Assembly: GCA_049115495.1 (NCBI GenBank)
Contig: JAGDZV010000004.1
Location: 248,001 to 312,000, forward strand
Length of the DNA: 64,000 nt
Origin: JACPUW01 sp049115495
GTDB lineage: Bacteria > Bacteroidota > Bacteroidia > CAILMK01 > JACPUW01
Direction: 5' to 3'
Below the pieces are notes generated by a model. It was not told where the DNA came from and did no database searches. It saw nothing but the letters and a program-made list of their open reading frames with translations. Below are positions 46,366-53,721 of this stretch, piece after piece (positions within the stretch are counted from its first letter, which is position 1; the number at the start of each line of letters is the position of its first letter). Both the position numbers and the translations under genes were made by a program.

Positions 46366-46722
46366 ATGAGATTCATCTGGATTGCTATAACCGTTATTTT
46401 AGGACTAATTATGTTCCTTTTGGTAAAGGATCATTTTATTTGGTCAATTCCGTACGTGGTGCTTCATCTAAGTATCATTGCCTTGCTCAAGTTTAGGGGG
46501 CTATTAGACTTCTCTATTCCTACAGCGTTTGTTCCTTTACTTTTTATTGGTTTGCAGCTTATTTACTCTATTTATGGATTGGTAGCATTAGGCAATATGG
46601 GGCTTGAAGAAGAACTGTACAACAATGAACTTAAAATGAGCTTTATAAGAATTGGTGTTTTACTCGTAGAGTACCCTTTGCTACTAGAGTTCTTTAAGAA
46701 ACCCAAGTTTAACCGATACTAA
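46366..46722 (+). CDS. Small integral membrane protein
   Basis: 118 residues with four predicted transmembrane helices (about 2-20, 27-46, 50-75 and 90-110) and little soluble sequence. No family recognised. It lies between an exported hypothetical protein and the EamA transporter with short gaps on both sides. Confidence 0.75.
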   Translation: MRFIWIAITVILGLIMFLLVKDHFIWSIPYVVLHLSIIALLKFRGLLDFSIPTAFVPLLFIGLQLIYSIYGLVALGNMGLEEELYNNELKMSFIRIGVLLVEYPLLLEFFKKPKFNRY

Positions 46723-46735
46723 TTTAAGTGCAGTA

Positions 46736-47641
46736 TTGAATTCGCTAAAGGTTCATGGAGCACTGCTCCTTGTAGGACTCATTTACGGTGCAAATTATAG
46801 TATTGCCAAATCACTAATGCCAGACTTTATTGGAGCCTTTGGCTTTATTCTATTAAGAGTTTTGGGCGCATTATTGTTTTTTGCACTTGCACATAAGTTT
46901 TGGATAAGAGAGAGAATTAAAGATAGAAAAGACTATTATTTACTAGCTGCAAGTGCTTTTTTTGGGGTGGCCACCAATATGCTTTGCTTTTTCAAAGGGC
47001 TTTCGCTCACATCGCCTATAAATGCAAGTATTATAATGACGGTGAATCCGGTAATTGTGCTGTTATTCTCAGCCGTATTGCTGAAAGAGCGAGTGGGTTG
47101 GATTAAAGTGCTAGGTATTGCCCTGGGTATGACAGGAGCTATTTTACAAATAGTAGATCCGCTGGGCGTTTCAAAAGAAGTTGAAAGTATTAATTGGAAA
47201 GGCGACCTGCTAATTTTGGCAAACGCCGCTTCTTATGCCGTTTATTTGGTAATGGTAAAGCCACTAATGGCAAAATATCATGCGTTTACGGTGGTGAAAT
47301 GGACTTTTACTTTTGGTTTACTCATGGTAATTCCATTTGGTTTTGGTGAGTTAATAGAAACAAATTGGGCTGATATAAACCTTACCATTTTTGCAAGACT
47401 AGCTTTTGTTGTTTTGGGAACCACCTTTTTGGCTTATTTATTAAACGCATGGGCACTTAGGTTCGTAAATTCAAGTGTAGTAGGTGTTTACATTTATTTG
47501 CAACCTTTAATTGCAACAGTATTTGCGGTAGCATGGGCAGGTTATGAGTTCAATTGGTTTATGCTGGTATATGCATCACTTATTTTTGCAGGCGTGTATT
47601 TAGTAAGCTTTAAATTCAATACAAAAGCGGCTCATGGGTAG
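46736..47641 (+). CDS. EamA/DMT-family transporter
   Basis: 301 residues with ten transmembrane helices arranged as two EamA repeats; the typical marks are the first-helix GLIYGANYSIAKSL and the end-of-repeat pattern NASIIMTVNPVIVLLFSAVL. It moves small metabolites across the inner membrane; the substrate is unknown. TTG 46736 is the only plausible start that keeps the first helix whole. The last 8 bases overlap ruvX. Confidence 0.9.
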   Translation: MNSLKVHGALLLVGLIYGANYSIAKSLMPDFIGAFGFILLRVLGALLFFALAHKFWIRERIKDRKDYYLLAASAFFGVATNMLCFFKGLSLTSPINASIIMTVNPVIVLLFSAVLLKERVGWIKVLGIALGMTGAILQIVDPLGVSKEVESINWKGDLLILANAASYAVYLVMVKPLMAKYHAFTVVKWTFTFGLLMVIPFGFGELIETNWADINLTIFARLAFVVLGTTFLAYLLNAWALRFVNSSVVGVYIYLQPLIATVFAVAWAGYEFNWFMLVYASLIFAGVYLVSFKFNTKAAHG

Positions 47642-48050
47642 AATAATGGCCTTAGATTACGGCGGAAAACGTTGCGGCTTAGCCGTAACCGACCCAATGC
47701 GCATTATTGCTACAGGTCTTACCACGGTAGAAACTTCAAAACTTTTAGAATTTGTAGTTGATTACTGCAAAAAAGAGCCGGTTGATGTTTTTGTTTTTGG
47801 AATACCATACCGCATGGACGGCACCTTATCAAAAATTGCAAAAGAGATAGAAGCTTTTCTTGATCAATTGCATAAAGTTATGCCAGACTTGCCATTGGAA
47901 GGGGTTGATGAAACACTAACAAGTGCAAATGCTGTGGCTAGTCTAGTGCAAGCAGGGGTACCTAAAAAGAAAAGGAGAAATAAAGAACTCATAGATAAAG
48001 TAAGCGCCACGCTAATTTTGCAGCGCTACATGGAAGAAAACGACTTATGA
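47634..48050 (+). CDS. ruvX: Holliday junction resolvase-like protein RuvX/YqgF
   Basis: 138 residues, RNase H-like fold: N-terminal MALDYGGKRCGLAVTDP with the first catalytic Asp, then VFVFGIPYRMDGT, EGVDETLTS with the second acidic residues, and DKVSATLILQRY at the end. Proposed to process 5' ends of pre-16S rRNA or resolve recombination junctions. Overlaps both the transporter gene upstream and def downstream. Confidence 0.93.
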   Translation: MGRIMALDYGGKRCGLAVTDPMRIIATGLTTVETSKLLEFVVDYCKKEPVDVFVFGIPYRMDGTLSKIAKEIEAFLDQLHKVMPDLPLEGVDETLTSANAVASLVQAGVPKKKRRNKELIDKVSATLILQRYMEENDL

Positions 48051-48607
48051 TATTACCAATACGCGCCATTGGCGATCCAGTTTTAAAGAAAAGAGCTGAA
48101 GAAGTAAAGCCTGAGCATCCGGGGTTGCAAGAGCTAATAGACAATATGTTTGAAACAATGTACAGGTCAAATGGCATTGGATTGGCTGCACCACAAATAG
48201 GGGAGAGTCTTAGAATTTTTGTACTTGATACGGGAGTTTCAATTGAAGATGATGAAGATGATGAAAAGGCGATTAAAGAAGTGTTTATAAATCCAGAAAT
48301 TGAAGAGTTTTTTGGCGATGATGAGGGTTTTGAAGAAGGCTGTCTAAGTATTCCGCATATAAGAGAAGAAGTAATTAGACCTGAAGGATGCGATGTGGTG
48401 TATTACGACCGCAACTTCAATAAAAAAACCATGGAGCTTGATGGTTTATTGGCCCGTGTTTTTCAGCATGAGTTTGATCATCTTGAAGGGGTTCTTTTTA
48501 CAGATTTAATCTCTCCATTTAAAAAGCGATTGCTAAAAAGCAAGCTTGAAAAGATTAAGAAAGGAAAGGTAAGGGTTGATTACCCAATGAGATTTCCAAA
48601 AAAGTAA
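48047..48607 (+). CDS. def: Peptide deformylase
   Basis: Removes the formyl group from the N-terminal Met of new proteins. 186 residues, cytoplasmic type without a signal peptide. Motif 1 GIGLAAPQ (43-50), motif 2 EGCLSIP with metal ligand C99, and motif 3 HEFDH (H141, E142, H145). Its start overlaps the ruvX stop by four bases. This is the housekeeping enzyme, in contrast to the predicted lipoprotein form at 35193-35816. Confidence 0.97.
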   Translation: MILPIRAIGDPVLKKRAEEVKPEHPGLQELIDNMFETMYRSNGIGLAAPQIGESLRIFVLDTGVSIEDDEDDEKAIKEVFINPEIEEFFGDDEGFEEGCLSIPHIREEVIRPEGCDVVYYDRNFNKKTMELDGLLARVFQHEFDHLEGVLFTDLISPFKKRLLKSKLEKIKKGKVRVDYPMRFPKK

Positions 48608-48683
48608 CGCTAAAAAAGTATGCTTAACTATACGACATTTAATAGTTGTGCAGGTTATACTTGGCCTTAATTCATCAAATCAA

Positions 48684-49169
48684 TCAACCTCTTAAACGGG
48701 CAATTGTAGATGCTACCAAGTCCCAGTCAATCCCATTTTCAGTTTCAAAAAGATTAATTGGTAAGTCTATTTTTTTTGTAATTGATTGGTTTGCAATTTG
48801 TGTTGCCGAAAGCTCAAAGTAAGCATCTGTAATAGGCTCTTTAGAAACCAAAGTTCCATTTAGTGGGGAGTTTAAACTGCCACAATACCACATACCTTGC
48901 CCACCTTCTTCGTAATTCTCAGCAAGAATTTCAACATGTTTTAGGTTAAGCAATTCCATAAAACGTTTGGCTTTGCGTTCATCTAAATGATGGGCTTGGG
49001 CAACTATTTCAATACCACTAAGCCACTGTATATAGTCATTTACCTTTATAGGCGAAATGGCATTTGGCTTACCATGACTAAGATTAAGCCCAATAAAATC
49101 AATATCTAAAGCTGCACAAGCTCTTGCTGTTGCCAAGTCTGAAACGTTACTAATTCTAACTAAAGTCAT
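48684..49169 (-). CDS. TrpF-like TIM-barrel protein lacking the catalytic Cys
   Basis: 161 residues related to phosphoribosylanthranilate isomerase, seen in the N-terminal pattern VRISNVSDLATARACAALDIDFIGLNLS. In TrpF the first strand is KICG, whose Cys is the general base; here it reads RISN. The usual phosphate-binding GG near the end is also not obvious, and the protein is about 40 residues shorter. It is probably not an isomerase. A divergent promoter pair separates it from the lipoprotein gene. Confidence 0.7.
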   Translation of the reverse strand: MTLVRISNVSDLATARACAALDIDFIGLNLSHGKPNAISPIKVNDYIQWLSGIEIVAQAHHLDERKAKRFMELLNLKHVEILAENYEEGGQGMWYCGSLNSPLNGTLVSKEPITDAYFELSATQIANQSITKKIDLPINLFETENGIDWDLVASTIARLRG

Positions 49170-49185
49170 TTACCACTTTAAAACG

Positions 49186-49199
49186 CAAAAGTACGTTTG
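49186..49199. promoter_or_regulatory. Overlapping divergent -7 boxes
   Basis: Minus-strand TACTTTTG (49186-49193) and plus-strand TACGTTTG (49192-49199) share two bases. The first would serve the TrpF-like gene, the second the lipoprotein gene that starts at 49284. Overlap would make the two promoters compete. Confidence 0.45.
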
Positions 49200-49283
49200 T
49201 AAACAAAGGTTATTCAGAATTAAAACCTTACTTTTTCAAATCAAATGGATATTTGTTATTAATCTCATAGATAAGAATTTATT

Positions 49284-50357
49284 ATGAAACTAAAACTCCT
49301 TCCCTTACTACTAATTCCATTAGTGGTAGTTTCATGTTTTAGAGATGAAACCTGGAACCCAAATACTTGGACTCATCATTTTCAAGGACCAATTGCCAAA
49401 ACCACTTTAGACCTTGAAGCCCTTACCAATTTACAAGAAATAAGGTTTGTAGAGAACATTTTAGCTTCAGAAATAAACCCTCTGTGGGATGGACAAATTC
49501 TGCTGCCACCTGTAACAGGTCAAAGCTCAAAAAATAGTCCGCAAATTTTTGAGGTTACAGAATATTTTAAAGCATTACATACCGACTCGTTGATAATTGA
49601 AGTAGAATTTACCAATGGATACCCAATAAACTTTGTAAAAGGCACTGAGTTTGTCTTTACCAATCAAGAAAATGGAGAAGAACTTTTTAGACATCCTATT
49701 GAAGATGATGTAGCTCCATCTGAGAACTATAAATTCAACATTGAAGTAATTACAGACCCAAGTCAGCCACAAAAAGTAGAGTCAAATATTGAGTTTTATA
49801 TTGATAATTTTAGAACAACAGGAACTGATGGCGAAATAAGGGACTTTTCTGGCGCAAGCACCAACTTTGCTTTTACGCTTAAGTTTTTGAGTGTAATTAA
49901 ACTTGAGCTTTATCCTGACAAAGCCTGGAGTGACACCACAACTTCAAATGTTTCTTTGTTTGAAGATGGAGCCGACGAACAAAAAATTGCAGAAGGAAAA
50001 GTAACCATAGATTTAGTGAATGGCTTACCTATTAATGGTTGGGCTCATATTGATATTTTAGACGCAAATAATAATGTGGTGGGGCAAATTTTTGATGACT
50101 CGTTAAAAATTGATCCGGCTACTATTGATCCAAACACCCTTGGCGTAATAAATAAAACAGTAAACAATGTAGTAGTTGATCTGCCATTTGATAAACTTGA
50201 TCTTTTTTATCAAGACAGCAAGCTTAAGATTCAATATGAAATGAATACCAATGGTATTGATCCTGCCCAATTGGTTATTGGCGAAGAGGCCAACTTAAAA
50301 GCCAAAGTAAAGGTTGATTTGAAAGTTTACGTTGATGAAATTGAAATTAGCGAATAA
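49284..50357 (+). CDS. Lipoprotein with LEA-like or beta-sandwich repeats
   Basis: 357 residues. Lipoprotein signal peptide (MKLKLLPLLLIPLVVVSC, Cys18) followed by beta-rich repeats (SLIIEVEFTNGYPINFVKG, GKVTIDLVNGLPINGWAHID) that pair strands as in late-embryogenesis-like or Ig-like domains. No catalytic motif. Its last base is followed directly by the DUF5723 gene, so the two probably form an outer membrane pair. Confidence 0.85.
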   Translation: MKLKLLPLLLIPLVVVSCFRDETWNPNTWTHHFQGPIAKTTLDLEALTNLQEIRFVENILASEINPLWDGQILLPPVTGQSSKNSPQIFEVTEYFKALHTDSLIIEVEFTNGYPINFVKGTEFVFTNQENGEELFRHPIEDDVAPSENYKFNIEVITDPSQPQKVESNIEFYIDNFRTTGTDGEIRDFSGASTNFAFTLKFLSVIKLELYPDKAWSDTTTSNVSLFEDGADEQKIAEGKVTIDLVNGLPINGWAHIDILDANNNVVGQIFDDSLKIDPATIDPNTLGVINKTVNNVVVDLPFDKLDLFYQDSKLKIQYEMNTNGIDPAQLVIGEEANLKAKVKVDLKVYVDEIEISE

Positions 50358-50358
50358 G

Positions 50359-51807
50359 ATGAAAAAACTAACAATTATACTAGCCCTTGTTGTTGTTGCT
50401 TTTTCTACAAAAGCGCAATACGGCAATCAGTTTCAATACAATGCCTTTTTTAAAACCCAAGGTGCTTTTGATTATCCATCTGAATTGGGTACTGATATAA
50501 GAACATTTTCAGTTAACCTATTTGGTATGAATTCCTATTTAGGAAATTCTATTGCTGATGTAAACTGGCTTTATAATATCGCCACAGGAATTGAGACCGG
50601 TACTATTGACGGTCAATCTGTTCCAGTGCTAAGAAATGCCGATGGTTCAACCTACCTTTTGCCTCATGTTGTACTTGACCATTTGGTTAACAATACACCT
50701 GAAACAAACTTTTTGGTAGGAGGCTTTGATGTTTACACCCCTTTGGCCATAGCTTTTAAAGTAAAAGCCGGAGAAGATAAAAAGGAGGTAGTAACTTTTG
50801 CATTTAATCACCGAATTAAGACCGGAACAAGTACTTACTTGGGCAAAGACCTTTTTAAGTTTATGTATAACGGAATAGGCTCTTTTGGAACCGATCCAGC
50901 CAATTTAGTTGATTTTTCAGTGGGTTTTCATGCCTATTCTGAGTGGGCATTCGGAATGGCATTTCCGGTTTTAGAACTTGGGAATGGTATGGCCTTAAGG
51001 GCTGGTATGAATTTGAAGTACCTTATTGGCTACGCGGCTATTGATACAAGAACGGCAAATTTGAACCTAACCAATTTAAACGAAGGTGATGTTTGGGATT
51101 TTAATCTAGATTATTTGTTTAATGCCGCCGGACCAATAGATGCTATTGAAGACGGCGCAGATATAAGTCCAGTGTCTTTTGCAAGAAGAGGTATAGGAAA
51201 TGGTATGGGTATAGATTTTGGAGCTTCTCTGCAAGTAATGGAAAATCTAAAAGCAACCATGGCAGTAAACGATATTGGATCAATTAGATACGGCAACGGA
51301 AATGTTATCAATATTTCTGGTAGCGGAAATGTTTCTTTTGATGGAGTAAGAGTGAATGTTTTTGGTTTAGATAGTGTGAGGTTTAATGGCGATACCTTAA
51401 TCTCTAGATTTGAACCTGAAGTAACTTACAACGATTTTAATGTAGCATTGCCAACAAGGCTTACGCTTTCAGGAGAATTTGGACTTAACCAAAAGGAAAC
51501 TAGAAAAGGTCAAGAGTATTTTCAGCATACCATACATTTTACCTACATACAAGGCTTTAACAAGGCTGTAGGTAATTCTACAAGGCCTTTTGTGAATGTT
51601 GGTTACAGCTACCGTTTGGGTAATGTGTTGTCTACTGGTGTTAACACGGGTTATGGTGGTATTTACGGATTTAATATTGGTGGATTTGTAGGATTACGCG
51701 GGGGCCCGTTTAGAATTTCATTTTCGAGCAATGCCCTATTGGGCGGAATGGCGCCACAATTGGCCAAAGGATTTGACTTTAGATTAAATATGGCTTTAGC
51801 ACTTTAA
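50359..51807 (+). CDS. DUF5723 outer membrane beta-barrel protein
   Basis: About 482 residues from ATG 50359, which gives a good signal peptide (about 1-19, ending TKAQ); the longer frame from 50332 overlaps the lipoprotein end. Alternating strands with aromatic girdles and a final strand ending FRLNMALAL, typical of outer membrane barrels. DUF5723 members are common in Bacteroidota with unknown substrate. It is one base after the lipoprotein stop. Confidence 0.87.
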   Translation: MKKLTIILALVVVAFSTKAQYGNQFQYNAFFKTQGAFDYPSELGTDIRTFSVNLFGMNSYLGNSIADVNWLYNIATGIETGTIDGQSVPVLRNADGSTYLLPHVVLDHLVNNTPETNFLVGGFDVYTPLAIAFKVKAGEDKKEVVTFAFNHRIKTGTSTYLGKDLFKFMYNGIGSFGTDPANLVDFSVGFHAYSEWAFGMAFPVLELGNGMALRAGMNLKYLIGYAAIDTRTANLNLTNLNEGDVWDFNLDYLFNAAGPIDAIEDGADISPVSFARRGIGNGMGIDFGASLQVMENLKATMAVNDIGSIRYGNGNVINISGSGNVSFDGVRVNVFGLDSVRFNGDTLISRFEPEVTYNDFNVALPTRLTLSGEFGLNQKETRKGQEYFQHTIHFTYIQGFNKAVGNSTRPFVNVGYSYRLGNVLSTGVNTGYGGIYGFNIGGFVGLRGGPFRISFSSNALLGGMAPQLAKGFDFRLNMALAL

Positions 51808-51847
51808 GTTTTAGTTCAATCATATATTTTTGCGCCACTCTTAAAAA

Positions 51848-51906
51848 GGGGAATTAGCTCAGTTGGCTATAGCATCCCGAACTTGTTTCGGGAGGTTCAG
51901 CGATTC
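51848..51906 (+). pseudogene. Partial tRNA-Ala-like sequence (P1)
   Basis: The 5' half matches the intact tRNA-Ala 96 bases downstream (ggggaattagctcagttggc), with one D-stem change. The anticodon arm is replaced by TCCCGAACTTGTTTCGGGA, and homology ends shortly after cagcg. Position 33 would be C, so it cannot work as a tRNA. Confidence 0.8.
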
Positions 51907-51943
51907 TGAGATCTTTTGTAAAGACAAAAGAAATAATGAACAT

Positions 51944-52017
51944 GGGGAATTAGCTCAGTTGGCTAGAGCACCACACTGGCAGTGTGGGGGTCAGCGGTTC
52001 GAATCCGCTATTCTCCA
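51944..52017 (+). tRNA. tRNA-Ala, anticodon GGC
   Basis: 74 nt that fold fully: acceptor GGGGAAT/ATTCTCC with the G3:U70 pair that marks alanine tRNAs, D arm GCTC/GAGC, anticodon arm CCACA-CTGGCAG-TGTGG with anticodon GGC reading GCC, 5-base variable loop and T arm AGCGG-TTCGAAT-CCGCT. Discriminator A73; the CCA is not fully encoded (acaa follows). It is the only intact copy in a local array of tRNA-like sequences and is followed by a terminator and a GIY-YIG gene. Confidence 0.95.
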
Positions 52018-52020
52018 CAA

Positions 52021-52048
52021 AAACCACTCTCAAAAGGAGTGGTTTTTT
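52021..52048 (+). terminator. Intrinsic terminator of the tRNA-Ala gene
   Basis: Stem accactc/gagtggt with loop tcaaaag, followed by TTTTTT. The same hairpin, with slight changes, follows tRNA-like copies P2 and P3. Confidence 0.9.
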
Positions 52049-52052
52049 GGTT

Positions 52053-52310
52053 ATGTACTATTGTTATATTCTTTATTCTGAATCAAAAGATCAATATTAT
52101 ATAGGGTCGTGTGCTGATTTGGAAAAGCGGCTTAATGATCACAATAATTCAAGGAACAAGTCAACTAAAGCTGGCAAGCCATGGGTAATAAAATGGTTTA
52201 AAGAATTTGAAACAAGATCAGAAGCAGTTAAAGAAGAGTTCAGGTTGAAAAAGAAAAAGAGCAGAAAGTATCTTGAGTATTTAATTGAAAATAAACTTAA
52301 CGAGAATTAG
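52053..52310 (+). CDS. Single-domain GIY-YIG endonuclease
   Basis: 85 residues from ATG 52053 (MYYCYILYSE), the usual start of free-standing GIY-YIG nucleases; the longer frame would start inside the tRNA. The CYILYS/YYIG motif pair (residues 4-18), R27 in LEKRLNDHN and Glu near 62 in KEEFRLKKK give the catalytic set. This family nicks or cuts DNA with a divalent metal. The stop codon (gaattag) lies within the acceptor and D-arm sequence of the next tRNA-like copy. Together with the flanking tRNA sequences it forms a repeated unit. Confidence 0.9.
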   Translation: MYYCYILYSESKDQYYIGSCADLEKRLNDHNNSRNKSTKAGKPWVIKWFKEFETRSEAVKEEFRLKKKKSRKYLEYLIENKLNEN

Positions 52311-52387
52311 CTCAGTTGGCTAGAGCATCCCGAACTTGCTTCGGGAGGGTCAGCGGTTTCCCGAAATAAATTCGGGACTATTCTCCA
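52301..52387 (+). pseudogene. tRNA-Ala-like sequence with replaced arms (P2)
   Basis: 87 nt. D arm and acceptor are those of the intact tRNA, with six of seven acceptor pairs (GAGAAT/ATTCTC). The anticodon arm is TCCCGAACTTGCTTCGGGA and the T arm carries TCCCGAAATAAATTCGGGA; both share the 7-bp stem TCCCGAA/TTCGGGA with different 5-base loops. No functional anticodon loop with U33 can be drawn. A terminator follows at 52388-52420. Confidence 0.85.
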
Positions 52388-52420
52388 CAAAAACCACTCT
52401 CAAAAAGAGTGGTTTTTTGG
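52388..52420 (+). terminator. Intrinsic terminator after tRNA-like P2
   Basis: Stem accactct/agagtggt followed by TTTTTT, same as after the intact tRNA-Ala. Confidence 0.85.
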
Positions 52421-52579
52421 TTGAAAATATCTGCTGCATTCCAAATTGAGTGGTTAATATGGTGCCAACCGTTGTCAGCATCAGGATTTTTGGGATTAAA
52501 AGATGTGCAGGATTTAGCTGCAAGTGGCTCTGCTATGTTGATTGGGATTTCATTTTAGGCTACTGCTAAACTTGCCTTG

Positions 52580-52591
52580 CCGCACGTGCGG
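52580..52591. repeat. Palindrome CCGCACGTGCGG, first copy
   Basis: Perfect 12-bp palindrome, repeated at 53636-53647 within the same intergenic array. Confidence 0.7.
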
Positions 52592-52630
52592 TACTAGTTT
52601 CTCATTTGCTAATTTTCAAGTCTTGCTTCG

Positions 52631-53029
52631 CTAGGACCTAAAAAAGCTAAGGATTCTCTTCTTCAATTTCAATTTTTTAATTTTAATTATACAGAGTACA
52701 ACATAAATAAAATTGTAAAGAAATATGACTAAGTAATATGATGTATTAGTTGCGGAATAGACCAACAATGAATGCCACATTACGAACGACATGGCAATAA
52801 AAAACAGAACATAGATACCATTAAAGATGAAAATTCTTTTTTTAGTGAAAAATGAAATTTCTGTAACTATTATCAATAAACAAAATTCAACAATTAATAT
52901 TAATTCAATTGTTGAATTTTCCGTCAACATTTCCCAAGGGTCATAAATACTTAATTTACCATCAAGAACTATCAAATTTGAATAGATGATTATAGTCAGT
53001 AATATGTACCTAAAGATTAAACCAATCAT
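52631..53029 (-). CDS. Small integral membrane protein in the hotspot
   Basis: 132 residues with four transmembrane helices (about 5-22, 42-60, 68-86 and 95-115) and a basic C-terminal tail (KIKKLKLKKRILSF). No family recognised. AT-rich, between repeat elements in the accessory hotspot; it could be a leftover immunity gene, but the sequence does not show this. Confidence 0.6.
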   Translation of the reverse strand: MIGLIFRYILLTIIIYSNLIVLDGKLSIYDPWEMLTENSTIELILIVEFCLLIIVTEISFFTKKRIFIFNGIYVLFFIAMSFVMWHSLLVYSATNTSYYLVIFLYNFIYVVLCIIKIKKLKLKKRILSFFRS

Positions 53030-53064
53030 TTAAGTCGTTTTTATCTAATTATAGTTTTTTCCCT

Positions 53065-53282
53065 ACGCTGGTACGAGCTTGTAGCTCGTATCCCACGAAA
53101 TTTGATTTGTTGTCAATTTCATTATTCAATCATTTCAATTTCTACGGGTCTTTTAATACCGCAATAATAGCTAGCACTGCTGTATAGCCAATATTCAGGT
53201 TTCAATTTAAGAATTCGTAATAAAACTGTGTTGCGGTCTTGCATTGTGTACAGCACGAGCTGCAAGCTCGCGCTAGCGAGGG
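53065..53282 (-). pseudogene. Deletion derivative of the RAYT element
   Basis: Left REP (53065-53099), about 80 bases matching the 3' end of the neighbouring RAYT genes, then a direct join near 53200 to their 5' flank, and right REP (53251-53281). Most of the transposase is missing, giving a MITE-like derivative of about 218 bases that could be moved in trans. Confidence 0.8.
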
Positions 53283-53283
53283 C

Positions 53284-53407
53284 AATAAAATGGTTTAAGG
53301 AATTTGAAACAAGATCAGAAGCAGTTAAAGAAGAGTTCAGGTTGAAAAAGAAAAAGAGCAGAAAGTATTTTGAGTATTTAATTGAAAATAAACTTAACGA
53401 GAATTAG
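53284..53407 (+). pseudogene. GIY-YIG nuclease, 3' fragment
   Basis: Encodes the last 40 or so residues (IKWFKEFETRSEAVKEEF onwards) in an intact frame, but the catalytic N-terminal half is missing, cut off at the REP border. Its stop again lies in the tRNA-like sequence. Confidence 0.8.
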
Positions 53408-53484
53408 CTCAGTTGGCTAGAGCTTCCCGAACTTGCTTCGGGAGGGTCAGCGGTTTCCCGAAATAAATTCGTGACTATTCTCCA
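53398..53484 (+). pseudogene. tRNA-Ala-like sequence with replaced arms (P3)
   Basis: Same structure as P2 with both arms replaced. It differs by a few bases, including gcttcccg for gcatcccg and a change that breaks the second palindrome (ttcgtga). Followed by a terminator at 53486-53518. Confidence 0.85.
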
Positions 53485-53485
53485 C

Positions 53486-53518
53486 AAAAACCACTCTCAA
53501 AAGGAGTGGTTTTTTTGG
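53486..53518 (+). terminator. Intrinsic terminator after tRNA-like P3
   Basis: Stem ccactct/ggagtgg type followed by seven T, same as the two preceding copies. Confidence 0.8.
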
Positions 53519-53521
53519 TTT

Positions 53522-53572
53522 ATGTTTTACTGCGAAATACTCTATTCTGATACTACAGACAGGTATTTATAA
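53522..53572 (+). pseudogene. GIY-YIG nuclease, 5' remnant
   Basis: MFYCEILYSDTTDRYL followed by a stop; it aligns with MYYCYILYSESKDQYYIG, the start of the intact gene, and lies at the same distance after the terminator. The rest of the gene is gone, so this is the third GIY-YIG trace in the array. Confidence 0.75.
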
Positions 53573-53635
53573 ATTCTTGCCTTCGCTCTGTTAAGTGTTC
53601 TAAAGGACACTTGACAGGATAAATAATTTGTAGTA

Positions 53636-53647
53636 CCGCACGTGCGG
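53636..53647. repeat. Palindrome CCGCACGTGCGG, second copy
   Basis: Same 12-bp palindrome as 52580-52591. Confidence 0.7.
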
Positions 53648-53662
53648 TTCGGCATTATTCAT

Positions 53663-53699
53663 CAGCGCTGGTGCGAGCTTGTAGCTCGTATCCCACGAA
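53663..53699 (+). repeat. REP palindrome left of RAYT copy 1
   Basis: Contains gcgagcttgtagctcgt, whose reverse complement acgagctacaagctcgc occurs in the REP on the other side of the gene. Near-identical to 54647-54683. Confidence 0.85.
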
Positions 53700-53721
53700 A
53701 TTTGATTGATTGTCAATTTGA

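Larger units (their letters stand above)
52187..52422 (+). repeat. Duplicated unit, copy A: GIY-YIG 3' end, tRNA-like P2 and terminator
   Basis: 236 bases nearly identical to 53284-53520 with a handful of changes. It covers the last 41 codons of the GIY-YIG gene, tRNA-like P2 and its terminator. Confidence 0.9.
53284..53520 (+). repeat. Duplicated unit, copy B
   Basis: Counterpart of 52187-52422: 3' fragment of a GIY-YIG gene, tRNA-like P3 and terminator. The left edge abuts the right REP of the deletion derivative. Confidence 0.9.

Noticed and set aside
51848..51906. Functional tRNA at the first tRNA-like copy
   Set aside because: The anticodon loop lacks U33, the arm is a 7-bp palindrome, and the T arm is missing.
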